19,775 bases of DNA from assembly GCA_013043295.1 (NCBI GenBank), contig JABDOO010000042.1, positions 1 through 19,775 of the forward strand, written 5' to 3'. The stretch's first letter is position 1, and each line of letters opens with the position of its first letter. This DNA comes from Candidatus Nitrosopumilus sp. Lineage in GTDB: Archaea; Thermoproteota; Nitrososphaeria; Nitrososphaerales; Nitrosopumilaceae. A program made the translations under genes and the position numbers. This document shows positions 7,310-14,442 of the stretch, one piece after another. The notes under the pieces are model-generated. The model made no database searches and was not told where the DNA came from. It saw only the letters and a list, made by a program, of their open reading frames with translations.

Positions 7310-8080
7310 TTGGCAAATGATGAATTAGAAGAGAATGGAATCTCTGAAAATATCAAAATTCTTGCAACCGATGATGAAAAAATAAAGTCCTATGGAGAGA
7401 TACTCTCTAATGATTCTAGTCGTGAAATTCTTCAACTTTTGTTCAATCAAGAGTTATCTGCAAATCAAATAGCACAAAAAAGTGACATATCACTGCAATT
7501 AGTAAAATACCATTTAATGAAACTACAAGATCTTGGGGTTGTTAAAATCTCAAAAATTGAAAAAAATTCAAAATCACAAGACATGAAAATTTACACAGCT
7601 TCAAAATTTAGTATCGTAATTGTTCCTCCTAAACTCTCTGATAAAACCAAAGAAAGCAAACTGCTAGTTAGATCCTTTCGACATATTTACAAAGTTGTAG
7701 GACTTGGAATTGCAACTGGACTGTCTGGATTGTTTTCATCAACTCAAATCCAACAAGATAGAATAGTTTCTGTTCCTGATTCAGTATCTAGTAGAACAAT
7801 TTCATCAATTGAAGAATCTGCCAAAAGTATAGAGTCCTCAGAATTTTTAGCATCTGATGAATCCATATCTGCATCAGCTCCTATCTCTGCTGAATCCCAA
7901 ATGGAACTGGAATCTGTCGAATCTGAATCCTTGACTGAATCCATTGAAGTAACTGATCTTGCAATATCTTCTAGTGAACTAATTGCTACTGAACTATTCA
8001 TTCCGTTAGTAGTCATTACTCTAGTTTTAGGTGGACTGACAGTTTACTATATGTATAAATTTTTCAAAAAATCTAAATGA
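7310..8080 (+). CDS. Membrane-bound winged-helix (ArsR-like) transcriptional regulator
   Basis: This 256-aa protein starts at TTG. Residues about 36-98 form a winged helix-turn-helix: SSREILQLLF, then LSANQIAQKSDISLQLVKYH with LMKLQDLGVV as the recognition region, then a wing ending KIYTAS. A short hydrophobic stretch (about 127-143) and a Ser/Glu-rich low-complexity region (about 157-226) follow. A clear membrane helix (229-250) precedes the basic end KFFKKSK. If both hydrophobic stretches cross the membrane, the DNA-binding domain and C-terminus are cytosolic and the Ser/Glu-rich loop is outside, as in a one-component membrane sensor. The gene is divergent from the surface beta-propeller gene with a palindrome between them, so it may control that gene, itself, or both (inference). 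The ligand is unknown. Confidence 0.85.
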   Translation: MANDELEENGISENIKILATDDEKIKSYGEILSNDSSREILQLLFNQELSANQIAQKSDISLQLVKYHLMKLQDLGVVKISKIEKNSKSQDMKIYTASKFSIVIVPPKLSDKTKESKLLVRSFRHIYKVVGLGIATGLSGLFSSTQIQQDRIVSVPDSVSSRTISSIEESAKSIESSEFLASDESISASAPISAESQMELESVESESLTESIEVTDLAISSSELIATELFIPLVVITLVLGGLTVYYMYKFFKKSK

Positions 8081-8085
8081 TTAAT

Positions 8086-8403
8086 TTAATCCAGAACAAC
8101 TTCAATTGTAACTCTTTTCTCTAGGGCTCGTTTTTCCCCTGGGTACTTTAACATTGAAATCTTTTTGTCCAACTCCTCATCTTCTACTAGACGGGCTTTT
8201 CCAGTGAATACTTCGTTATTGTATTTGATTTTAACATCTGAATTGGCTACTGCATTTTTGAACCAATCTCCATCTGGTCTGTGCCTTGAAAAATAGATTT
8301 TACCATTATGATTTACTGCTCTGAGCATCACCGAATGCTCTTTGCCTGTTTTTCTTCCCTTTGTAGTTAGAACTGGTCTGAAGAGTTTTTCCTGAATCCT
8401 CAT
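8086..8403 (-). CDS. F420/flavin-type split-barrel protein (DDN/PF04075-like)
   Basis: The 105-aa protein starts MRIQEKLFRPVLTTKGRKTG and contains the features of the deazaflavin-dependent nitroreductase family. These are L-T-T-K-G-R-K-T-G-K near the N-terminus, a central strand GKIYFSRHR, and GDWFKNAVANSDVKI (about 45-59). Such proteins bind F420 (or FMN) and reduce quinones or nitro compounds; thaumarchaea make F420. At 105 aa it is short for the family. The open frame extends to 8595, but those codons would overlap the divergent PRC-barrel gene. On the minus strand TTAAATT (8426-8432) is about 26 bases before the ATG at 8403, so the short form is preferred. Its stop is 5 bases from that of the upstream convergent regulator gene. 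Confidence 0.8.
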   Translation of the reverse strand: MRIQEKLFRPVLTTKGRKTGKEHSVMLRAVNHNGKIYFSRHRPDGDWFKNAVANSDVKIKYNNEVFTGKARLVEDEELDKKISMLKYPGEKRALEKRVTIEVVLD

Positions 8404-8425
8404 GCGTAATTTTCTTCTGTCAAGT

Positions 8426-8432
8426 AATTTAA
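8426..8432 (-). promoter_or_regulatory. TATA box for the split-barrel gene
   Basis: On the minus strand TTAAATT is preceded by GGGG and centred about 26 bases before the ATG at 8403. It lies in an 88-base divergent promoter region shared with the PRC-barrel gene. Confidence 0.5.
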
Positions 8433-8491
8433 CCCCATTGATAGAAATTTCTGATATTCGCTGTGATAAGCAAATCTGTCGATTCTGTACC

Positions 8492-8944
8492 ATGTCCGTA
8501 AAACTAGAAGGAATGCCTGCCAACATGGCTACTGCAGATACCTTTACTGGAAAAAAAGTCATCGATAGAGAAGGAATTGAATATGGCAAAGTCAAACATA
8601 TTCACATCAACCAAGATACACTGGTTGTAAACGGAGTCACTGTCCATCAAGGATTTCGTAGAGACTATTTTCTGTCTGAGGATTATATTGACAAGTTTTC
8701 AGAAGAGACTCTGCTTCTTAGTAGGCCTCCTGTAAGAACTGGTATACCAGTAACTGATATTGATCAACACAAAATTGGCAAAGTAAAACGATTACACAAA
8801 AATTCTGATACCAATGAGTTAGAATCAATTGAAGTCAGTGATGGTTTAATGCATTCTAAAATACTTTCCAAATCTGATATTTGGGGAGTAGGCGAAAAAG
8901 TCATTTTGAGAATGACAAAAGATGAATTCAAGGAACTTGAATAA
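8492..8944 (+). CDS. PRC-barrel domain protein
   Basis: This 150-aa protein starts MSVKLEGMPANMATADTFTG. It shows two PRC-barrel-like units. The first (about 12-78) contains TFTGKKVIDREGIEYGKVKH, DTLVVNG and YFLSEDYIDKF. The second (about 81-142) contains TGIPVTDIDQHKIGKVKRLH, then LESIEV and KSDIWGVGEKV. The pattern G-[KR]-x-V-x-D-x-x-G-x-x-x-G-K-V followed by V...I...I is diagnostic. PRC barrels occur in the photosynthetic reaction centre H subunit, in the RNA-processing protein RimM and in many small archaeal proteins; the exact role is unknown. The frame is open from 8402, but that would run back through the divergent promoter. The ATG at 8492 is the natural start, with a weak TATA (TGATAAG, about 8463-8469). 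Confidence 0.85.
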   Translation: MSVKLEGMPANMATADTFTGKKVIDREGIEYGKVKHIHINQDTLVVNGVTVHQGFRRDYFLSEDYIDKFSEETLLLSRPPVRTGIPVTDIDQHKIGKVKRLHKNSDTNELESIEVSDGLMHSKILSKSDIWGVGEKVILRMTKDEFKELE

Positions 8945-8971
8945 TCTTTCTTAATTTTCTTTTTTCAAAAT
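8945..8971 (+). terminator. T-rich transcription end after the PRC-barrel gene
   Basis: Pyrimidine-rich sequence with T4-T6 runs begins directly after the stop codon. Together with the oligo-T stretch near 8990-8997 it fills the gap to the convergent zinc-ribbon gene. Confidence 0.35.
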
Positions 8972-8982
8972 AATAATTTTAT

Positions 8983-9081
8983 TTATTCTGTTTTTTTAGA
9001 ACAGACTTCACACACGGGAACTCCCTCGTGAATAGTTATATCCACATTTGACGAGTGGCATTTTTGACATAATCCTTTCAT
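8983..9081 (-). CDS. Zinc-ribbon microprotein (32 aa)
   Basis: The 32-aa frame begins MKGLCQKCHSSN and ends VPVCEVCSKKTE. C5-x2-C8 and C24-x2-C27, separated by 15 residues that include a strand-like VDITIHEG, make a complete zinc-ribbon (treble-knuckle) signature. A stop codon four codons upstream leaves the ATG at 9081 as the only start. On the minus strand AAATTTAAA (9104-9112) lies about 27 bases before it, which is exactly the leaderless spacing. A different frame over the same bases is longer (71 aa) but shows no recognisable pattern and would overlap the ABC gene. The role is unknown; such ribbons often bind nucleic acid or a partner protein. Confidence 0.75.
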   Translation of the reverse strand: MKGLCQKCHSSNVDITIHEGVPVCEVCSKKTE

Positions 9082-9103
9082 GTAATGAGTTGATTACTTG
9101 GTC

Positions 9104-9112
9104 TTTAAATTT
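9104..9112 (-). promoter_or_regulatory. TATA box for the zinc-ribbon microprotein
   Basis: On the minus strand AAATTTAAA is centred 27 bases before the ATG at 9081. It is divergent from the ABC transporter promoter. Confidence 0.55.
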
Positions 9113-9144
9113 TTTATGAGGATCGAGCGAATCAATACTTAGCA

Positions 9145-9152
9145 ATTTATAA
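9145..9152 (+). promoter_or_regulatory. TATA box that decides the ABC ATPase start
   Basis: ATTTATAA ends immediately before the TTG at 9153 and is centred about 25.5 bases before the in-frame TTG at 9174. Transcription should therefore begin near 9174, so initiation at 9153 would lie upstream of the transcript. Confidence 0.55.
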
Positions 9153-9173
9153 TTGACAACTGCGATCAATGTA

Positions 9174-10172
9174 TTGAATTCCATAGAGACAAAATCACTA
9201 ACTAAATCATTTGGAGATGTCATTGCTGTAAATGATGTTTCATTTTCAGTTCAAAAGGGTGAGATCTTTGGTTTCTTGGGACCAAATGGTGCTGGCAAAA
9301 GTACAACAATGATGATTTTAACTACCCTGCTAAAGCCGACATCTGGAGAAGCTCTGATTGCTGGATTTGATGTCACTGCAAATCCCAAGCAAGTAAGAGA
9401 AAATATTGGATATGTTCAACAAGAATCAACTGTTGATGAATACCTTACTGGTAGAGAGAATCTCTTGTTACAAGCAAAACTGAATCATATTCCTAAAAAC
9501 GAAATTAACAAAAGAATCGATGATATTCTTGAATTAATTGAACTAGTTGACAAACAAAACCAGGCAGTTGTCACATACTCTGGAGGGATGAGAAAGAGAT
9601 TGGATATTGCAGGTGGCCTGCTACACAGACCCAAAGTTTTGTTCCTTGATGAGCCTACTGTGGGGTTAGATATCCAAACCCGTAGAAAAATTTGGGAATA
9701 TATCAAAAAAATCCACACTGAATTTGACATGACCATTTTTGTATCCACTCACTACATGGAAGAAGCTGATCAACTATGTGATAGAGTTGGAATTATTGAT
9801 GGTGGAAAAATACAGGTGATAGATTCTCCTGAAAAAATGAAAAATGCCATGGGCAATGAAGTAATTTCTATAGTTATTGATGATAGTGATAAGCGTGATT
9901 CTTTCTTAGATGCAATTAGAAAAATTGAATTTGTAAATAAAATTAATGAGGATGGCTCTAAACTTACTCTTTTTGCATCAAATGGTACTGAGGTAATTCC
10001 AAAAATTTTTCAAATCTCCTCAGAACTTGGAATCAAAATAAAATCAATTTCTTTAACTCAACCAACACTTGATGATGTTTTCATTTCATATACAGGTCAT
10101 GAAATTAAAGATGATGATTCCGGGTTTAATCGAAAACGCGAACACGCAAAGATGAAGAGGTTACGAGCATGA
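9174..10172 (+). CDS. ABC-2 exporter, ATP-binding subunit (DrrA/CcmA-like)
   Basis: This is the ATPase half of an exporter (332 aa). With the start at TTG 9174 it has Walker A GPNGAGKST (36-44), Q-loop region GYVQQ (about 80-84), signature YSGGMRKR (135-142), Walker B VLFLDEPT (155-162) and switch His H193 in VSTHYMEEADQLCDRVGII. Its length includes a C-terminal domain of about 90 residues typical of the daunorubicin-resistance (DrrA) subgroup. It couples ATP hydrolysis to the membrane partner that follows; the ATG of the permease overlaps its TGA (ATGA). The substrate cannot be read from sequence: drug, lipid or polysaccharide are all possible. An upstream TTG at 9153 would add seven residues but lies at the TATA box. 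Confidence 0.93.
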   Translation: MNSIETKSLTKSFGDVIAVNDVSFSVQKGEIFGFLGPNGAGKSTTMMILTTLLKPTSGEALIAGFDVTANPKQVRENIGYVQQESTVDEYLTGRENLLLQAKLNHIPKNEINKRIDDILELIELVDKQNQAVVTYSGGMRKRLDIAGGLLHRPKVLFLDEPTVGLDIQTRRKIWEYIKKIHTEFDMTIFVSTHYMEEADQLCDRVGIIDGGKIQVIDSPEKMKNAMGNEVISIVIDDSDKRDSFLDAIRKIEFVNKINEDGSKLTLFASNGTEVIPKIFQISSELGIKIKSISLTQPTLDDVFISYTGHEIKDDDSGFNRKREHAKMKRLRA

Positions 10173-10954
10173 ATACTATAATGTATGATGCATATACTAT
10201 TTTTTGGAGGGAGTTAAAGAGATACAAAAAATCTCGGAGTGGTGTTTTAATTAGATTAATCCAGCCGGCAATTTGGATTATTGTAATTGGAAATACTTTT
10301 TCTGGTACTCAACCTTTGATTCAATCCGTTGGATTTGAAGGAGAATACATTGAGTTTATGGCACCAGGTGTGATAATTCTAACTGCCATTTTTACCAGTA
10401 TCTTTGGTGGTGTCAATACTTTGTGGGATAGAAGATATGGGTTTATGAACAAAGCTCTTTCATCTCCAATCTCTCGTTCTGCAATAGCCTTAGGAAAAAT
10501 GTCTGCAATTTCTTTAATTGCTGCATTACAGGCAAGTTTGATTTTGGGTATTGCTTTAGCAATAGGTGTTAATTTTCCAAATCCAATAATGATTGCACCC
10601 ATAATGGCAATTGTCATTTTATTTTCATTAGGATTTTCTGGAATATCTGTAATGATTGCAGCTACTGCAAAATCCCAAGAAACTTTCTGGGGAATGATAA
10701 ACTTTCTTGGGATGCCATTGTTCATGCTTAGTCCTGCGTTATTTCCCTTAGAACTACTTCCTGATTGGCTAGCAGTAATTGCAAAACTAAATCCCGTAAC
10801 TTACACGGTATTGCTTGTTAGAGAATTGATGACAGGTGTGTCAGAAGGTGGCATTCCTATACTTTTGAGCCTTGGAATTTTGGTAGCATTTGTGCTAGCT
10901 ATGGTTGGACTTGCCAGCTATATGTTTACGCGTGAAGTGAACAAACCATTTTAA
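10169..10954 (+). CDS. ABC-2 exporter, permease subunit (DrrB-like)
   Basis: This 261-aa integral membrane protein has about six hydrophobic segments: near 28-45, 62-82, 105-130, 140-165, 175-195 and 228-252. The N-terminal amphipathic WRELKRYKKSRSGVLIRLIQ, the segment FLGMPLFMLSPALFPLELLP and the following NPVTYTVLLVREL are characteristic of the ABC-2 permease family (DrrB/NodJ). It starts at an ATG overlapping the ATPase stop by four bases, so the two are translationally coupled and form one transporter, probably a dimer of each. No secreted substrate gene is physically coupled to it. The next gene (11023) has its own promoter. Confidence 0.93.
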   Translation: MNTIMYDAYTIFWRELKRYKKSRSGVLIRLIQPAIWIIVIGNTFSGTQPLIQSVGFEGEYIEFMAPGVIILTAIFTSIFGGVNTLWDRRYGFMNKALSSPISRSAIALGKMSAISLIAALQASLILGIALAIGVNFPNPIMIAPIMAIVILFSLGFSGISVMIAATAKSQETFWGMINFLGMPLFMLSPALFPLELLPDWLAVIAKLNPVTYTVLLVRELMTGVSEGGIPILLSLGILVAFVLAMVGLASYMFTREVNKPF

Positions 10955-10993
10955 CATAAAGTTGACAAATATTACAAAATTAGCTAACTCTGG

Positions 10994-11001
10994 TTATGTT
11001 T
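10994..11001 (+). promoter_or_regulatory. TATA box for the NHL/RTX gene
   Basis: TTATGTTT is centred about 25.5 bases before the TTG at 11023, or 28.5 before the adjacent TTG at 11026. It indicates a transcription unit separate from the ABC genes. Confidence 0.45.
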
Positions 11002-11022
11002 CTCTAACTTTGTCATGAATAC

Positions 11023-12591
11023 TTGTTGAAATTACTTTATGCAATAGTGACTGTTTCGGTATTGCTTTTAGCTAATGTCCTTGTCCAATCATCTTTTGCC
11101 TCTGGTGAATATGATCTCTTACACAAGTGGGGAAAATACGGACCTACAGAACCTGCTAACTTTGTACATCCTCAATTTGTTGCAGTAGGCGAAGATGGTA
11201 CTATCTATGTGACTGATTTTGGTAACAAACGTATTCAAAAATTTTCAAGTAATGGGGAATATCTGACTCACTGGGGAAATAGTGGAAAACAGTTGGGCGA
11301 CTTTTACAATCCTTCTGGGATTGCAGTAAGTGATGATTCTGTATTTGTCGTAGATCGTGATTTGAATCGTGTCCAAAAATTTTCTTTGGATGGAGAATTT
11401 ATTCAAACATGGGGTAAAAAAGGAACAGCTGATGGGCAATTCTTTTACCCAAATGGAATTACAATAAGCAATGATCTCGTTTATGTTGTAGATACAGGTA
11501 ATCAAAGAATTCAAATATTTTCTACTGGTGGGGAATTTGTTTCATCATTTGGTTCTAGCGGTTTAGGTCCTGGGCAGTTTCTAAATGCAATTGGAATTGA
11601 TTCAGATTCTGAAGGAAATATTTTTGTCACTGATAAGGGAAATGGAAAAATCGAAAAATTCAACTCTGATGGTGAGTTACTAGAGTCTTTTTCATTTTAT
11701 CATCCAAACTATGTATTTGCACCAGAAGCAATCACTGTCTCTCCATTGGGTGACATGTTTGTTGTAAACTCTAACACTGGTAGAATATTGCATCTTTCTG
11801 AAAATTCTAATCTACTTCTTAATTTAGCTGCACAAAATGGTCCATATCCAAATTCATTTGAAGCAATTTCTGGACTGGCAATTGGAATTAATGGTGAGTT
11901 ACTTGTGGTAGATTCACAAAGCCATTCAATTCAATCATTTGAAACAGAGTTCTTTGAGCAACCCGCAGAATCATACTATGTTGCCCCTGCAGAGGTTAGA
12001 CCTCCATCACGAGACCAAATAAAGCCTGAAATTACTGCACCTCCATCAATAGTTGTAGAGGCCGAAGACATTCAAACTCAAGTATTTTTGGGAACTGCAA
12101 ATGCAACTGATGCTAGTGGAATTAAAATAGTCATAAACAATGCCCCAGAATCATTCAAACCTGGAATTACCAATGTTATTTGGATAGCTTTTGATAATGC
12201 TGGACACAGTTCTACTGATTATCAAAGAATTACTGTAAATACATGCGGACAAAATCCTTCTGATTATAATCTCATAGAAGGCACTTCTGGAGATGACGTA
12301 ATTTCTGGAACTGATGGGGATGATTTGATATTTGGAATGGCAGGAAATGATCTAATTTATGGTGGTCTGGGAAATGATTGTATTTTTGGTGGTAGTGGAG
12401 ATGATATTATTTCTGGAGATGAGGGAAGTGATACAATTAAAGGAAATTCTGGCAATGATATTCTAAAGGGTCTGTCTGGAAGTGACTTGATTTATGCAAA
12501 TTCCGGCTCTGATGTAATTGATGGCGGTGAAGATTTTGACCGATGTCACCTTGATTCAAGTAAGGATCTCTTGATTAACTGCGAAGAATAA
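11023..12591 (+). CDS. Secreted NHL-repeat propeller with HYR-like and RTX calcium-binding domains
   Basis: This is a 522-aa exported protein starting at TTG (11023 or the next codon). Signal peptide 1-27, cleavage after SSFA. Residues about 30-310 form an NHL propeller of about six blades, with repeated P-x-G-[IV]-x-V...[IV]-[YF]-V-x-D-x-G-N-x-R-[IV]-Q-x-F (for example VYVVDTGNQRIQIF). Residues about 336-406 look like a HYR/Ig-like domain, with PEITAPPSIVVEAE, then GTANATDASGI, then ending VIWIAFDNAGH and RITVN. Residues 420-502 hold nine or ten RTX nonapeptides of the type G-G-x-G-[ND]-D-x-[IL]-x (GGLGNDCIF, GGSGDDIIS), which bind Ca2+ in a beta-roll. Seawater calcium would fold this outside the cell. 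RTX proteins are usually type I substrates, whereas this one has a Sec signal. The target of the propeller is unknown. Confidence 0.92.
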   Translation: MLKLLYAIVTVSVLLLANVLVQSSFASGEYDLLHKWGKYGPTEPANFVHPQFVAVGEDGTIYVTDFGNKRIQKFSSNGEYLTHWGNSGKQLGDFYNPSGIAVSDDSVFVVDRDLNRVQKFSLDGEFIQTWGKKGTADGQFFYPNGITISNDLVYVVDTGNQRIQIFSTGGEFVSSFGSSGLGPGQFLNAIGIDSDSEGNIFVTDKGNGKIEKFNSDGELLESFSFYHPNYVFAPEAITVSPLGDMFVVNSNTGRILHLSENSNLLLNLAAQNGPYPNSFEAISGLAIGINGELLVVDSQSHSIQSFETEFFEQPAESYYVAPAEVRPPSRDQIKPEITAPPSIVVEAEDIQTQVFLGTANATDASGIKIVINNAPESFKPGITNVIWIAFDNAGHSSTDYQRITVNTCGQNPSDYNLIEGTSGDDVISGTDGDDLIFGMAGNDLIYGGLGNDCIFGGSGDDIISGDEGSDTIKGNSGNDILKGLSGSDLIYANSGSDVIDGGEDFDRCHLDSSKDLLINCEE

Positions 12592-12659
12592 AAATTACTA
12601 TATAGAAATACTGTCACTATCTAGAATTATATTCTACAAATAGAAAACCATCTCACAGC

Positions 12660-12666
12660 TTATACT
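12660..12666 (+). promoter_or_regulatory. TATA box for the triple-repeat secreted protein
   Basis: TTATACT is centred 27 bases before the ATG at 12690, giving a leaderless mRNA. Confidence 0.5.
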
Positions 12667-12689
12667 GTAAAGATTAATTTTAGAATTTA

Positions 12690-14297
12690 ATGACTTTTAA
12701 AAACACAAAAAACATTGCACTTTTTGGCATTGTTGCACTATTTGCACTAGCATCCATAGGAGTCTCTAATGTACATGCAGAAGAAAATAGAGAATACAAG
12801 ATTGTAGGTGATGTACAACCTGTTCTAACATTTACATTCAGAGATGGAGTTGAGACATATGAATTTCCTGTATTTGAGATGGGGGAAAGTTTTTCAGATA
12901 ATTCTGGAACTACCTTCTCAGTAGAAGGAACTGTCACTGATGCTCCACTATTGCATAAAGCAATGGATGAGGCATACAAGTATAGATTTTCTAATGCAGC
13001 ATTTGATCACCAAATGAAATACTTTGATGTTGATGTTGATTTTGTAAAAGAAGGTAAATCAATTATTACACTTGATTACAACAACTGTAGAATAGATAAC
13101 TATCAAGTAGAAACTCTTGATTCAAATGAATATGAAAGCTATTTCAAAGAAGTTGGATTTGCAGTTGTAGATAAAATTGATTTTGTATGTAGTGGACTAG
13201 ATTTGGATAATAATTCAAAGATCCCTAGAAATTATTCTCTTACGGATTATGGTGACTCTGGATTTAATTTTGCAAATAATATGCGAACCTTTGTAACCTT
13301 TAGTTTTGAAAATGGGGCAGAAAAAATTCAATTCCCTGTGTTTAATCTAAATTCAGGTTATGAGGAATCATCTGAAAATGTTGTAGCAGAATTCCAGGTA
13401 GAAGGAGTATTAGATTATTATCCTCTACTCTTTGATGCAATTGATAGATCAACCCAAGTATCTGGACTATCTACTGCCTCTAACATTGATTTTGATGCAA
13501 AAGTAGAATTTTCAAATACAGAATCTACTTTGAGAGGATTTGATTTAACCTCTTGTCGTGTATCTGATGCCCAAATTACAACAAAGACTGACAAAGAAGA
13601 AGGCTTTACTGGCAAGAGTGGATTTGTTAATGTACTACAATCTACCTTTACTTGTTCTGGACTTAAAGGATTGAACATGTATTATGATTCTCTAAGAGGA
13701 GATACTCCTACATGGAAAACTACCCAGTTCACAAATGAGTATGCAGAACCAATTCAAAATACTGATGGCGGCTTGGATGTGATTTCTACTTTTACATTTG
13801 AAGATGGGATTGAAACAATCGAGTTTTCAATGTTCAAACAAAGCCAAGTTCTATCTATTACTGAAGATACCAACACTGAAACAGTAATTGACAAGGCAAC
13901 CTATCCTACGATAGAATTTAGAGGCATTGTTGGTGATTATCCAATTTTGTATAATCATGTAGATAAAAAGATCAAAGTTCAAGGAATGGCAGGAACAAGT
14001 AATGTAGCTCTTGTTGATATTGATGTTGAAATCATATCTGATGGAGAAGTAATTCGTGGCTTTAATTATGTAAATTGTCGAGCCATTGATTACTCTGTTG
14101 AAACAGATCCTAATTCTGAGGAGAGTTATGTGAAAAATAAATTTGCTCTAGAAAACATCTTTGATTTTGAATGTCAGGGATATCATCCAAACAATCCTGT
14201 ATATGATGCAATGTACAAAGTAGAAAAAGCAAACAATCAAAGCTCAAAAGATCTTAGAAACACACAAGACTGGCGTTCTGATTTTACTTCAGAATAA
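12690..14297 (+). CDS. Secreted protein of three tandem ~130-residue repeats
   Basis: This 535-aa exported protein has a signal peptide at 1-30 (cleavage after NVHA). Three homologous repeats follow, at about 44-170, 200-325 and 364-498. Each begins with T-F-x-[FE]-x-G-x-E-x-x-x-F-x-x-F. Each then has F-x-[VG]-x-G-x-[VL]-x-x-x-P-[IL]-L, a D-x-x-[VI]-x-[FI] strand, C-R-[AIV]-x-[DY]-x-[VI]-x-T and F-x-C-x-G. Each repeat holds exactly one Cys pair (C133/C167, C289/C322, C463/C495), spaced 32-34 residues and likely disulphide-bonded outside the cell. A charged tail of about 35 residues ends the protein. I recognise no catalytic motif and cannot name the family; a structural or binding role at the surface is the cautious guess. 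It follows the NHL/RTX gene on the same strand but has its own TATA box. Confidence 0.88.
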   Translation: MTFKNTKNIALFGIVALFALASIGVSNVHAEENREYKIVGDVQPVLTFTFRDGVETYEFPVFEMGESFSDNSGTTFSVEGTVTDAPLLHKAMDEAYKYRFSNAAFDHQMKYFDVDVDFVKEGKSIITLDYNNCRIDNYQVETLDSNEYESYFKEVGFAVVDKIDFVCSGLDLDNNSKIPRNYSLTDYGDSGFNFANNMRTFVTFSFENGAEKIQFPVFNLNSGYEESSENVVAEFQVEGVLDYYPLLFDAIDRSTQVSGLSTASNIDFDAKVEFSNTESTLRGFDLTSCRVSDAQITTKTDKEEGFTGKSGFVNVLQSTFTCSGLKGLNMYYDSLRGDTPTWKTTQFTNEYAEPIQNTDGGLDVISTFTFEDGIETIEFSMFKQSQVLSITEDTNTETVIDKATYPTIEFRGIVGDYPILYNHVDKKIKVQGMAGTSNVALVDIDVEIISDGEVIRGFNYVNCRAIDYSVETDPNSEESYVKNKFALENIFDFECQGYHPNNPVYDAMYKVEKANNQSSKDLRNTQDWRSDFTSE

Positions 14298-14298
14298 A

Positions 14299-14324
14299 TC
14301 TTTTTTTCTTATTTTTTATTTTTT
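14299..14324 (+). terminator. T-rich transcription terminator after the triple-repeat gene
   Basis: Pyrimidine run with T7, T6 and T6 blocks starts two bases after the stop codon. It is the strongest oligo-T terminator-like stretch in the window. Confidence 0.55.
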
Positions 14325-14399
14325 CATAATTAATAATTTGTATATCCGATCAAAATAATTTGAATGCGCTGATCGTTTAACTATATAGAACAATAGACA

Positions 14400-14422
14400 T
14401 TATGTTGACTAACCTTATGTTA
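14400..14422 (+). promoter_or_regulatory. Promoter with direct repeat ahead of the DUF47-PiT operon
   Basis: TTATGTT occurs at 14400-14406 and again at 14415-14421, 15 bases apart. The second copy is centred about 25 bases before the ATG at 14443 and is the likely TATA box. The first copy could be a regulator site or chance. Another TATA-like stretch (TTTAACTATATAG) lies near 14376-14388. Confidence 0.4.
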
Positions 14423-14442
14423 TCAAACTTATTCAGTGAATC

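Noticed and set aside
7744..8016. 90-codon minus-strand frame over the Ser/Glu-rich region
   Set aside because: It is the antisense shadow of the low-complexity part of the regulator gene. Its Asp/Ser bias follows from the codons on the other strand.
8404..8595. N-terminal extension of the split-barrel protein to the first Met of the open frame
   Set aside because: It would overlap the PRC-barrel coding region, and the extension resembles no part of the family. A TATA box fits the ATG at 8403.
9008..9223. 71-codon minus-strand open frame
   Set aside because: It overlaps the ABC ATPase start, has no recognisable pattern and covers the same bases as the zinc-ribbon microprotein, whose Cys pattern and TATA spacing are far more convincing.
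9174..12591. ABC transporter plus RTX protein as a type I secretion system
   Set aside because: The ABC genes are the ABC-2 (DrrAB) type without a membrane-fusion or outer-membrane partner. The RTX protein has a Sec signal peptide and its own promoter.
12690..14297. Triple-repeat secreted protein as the S-layer subunit
   Set aside because: It is too small compared with the very large S-layer proteins expected in Nitrosopumilus-type cells, and nothing specific supports it.
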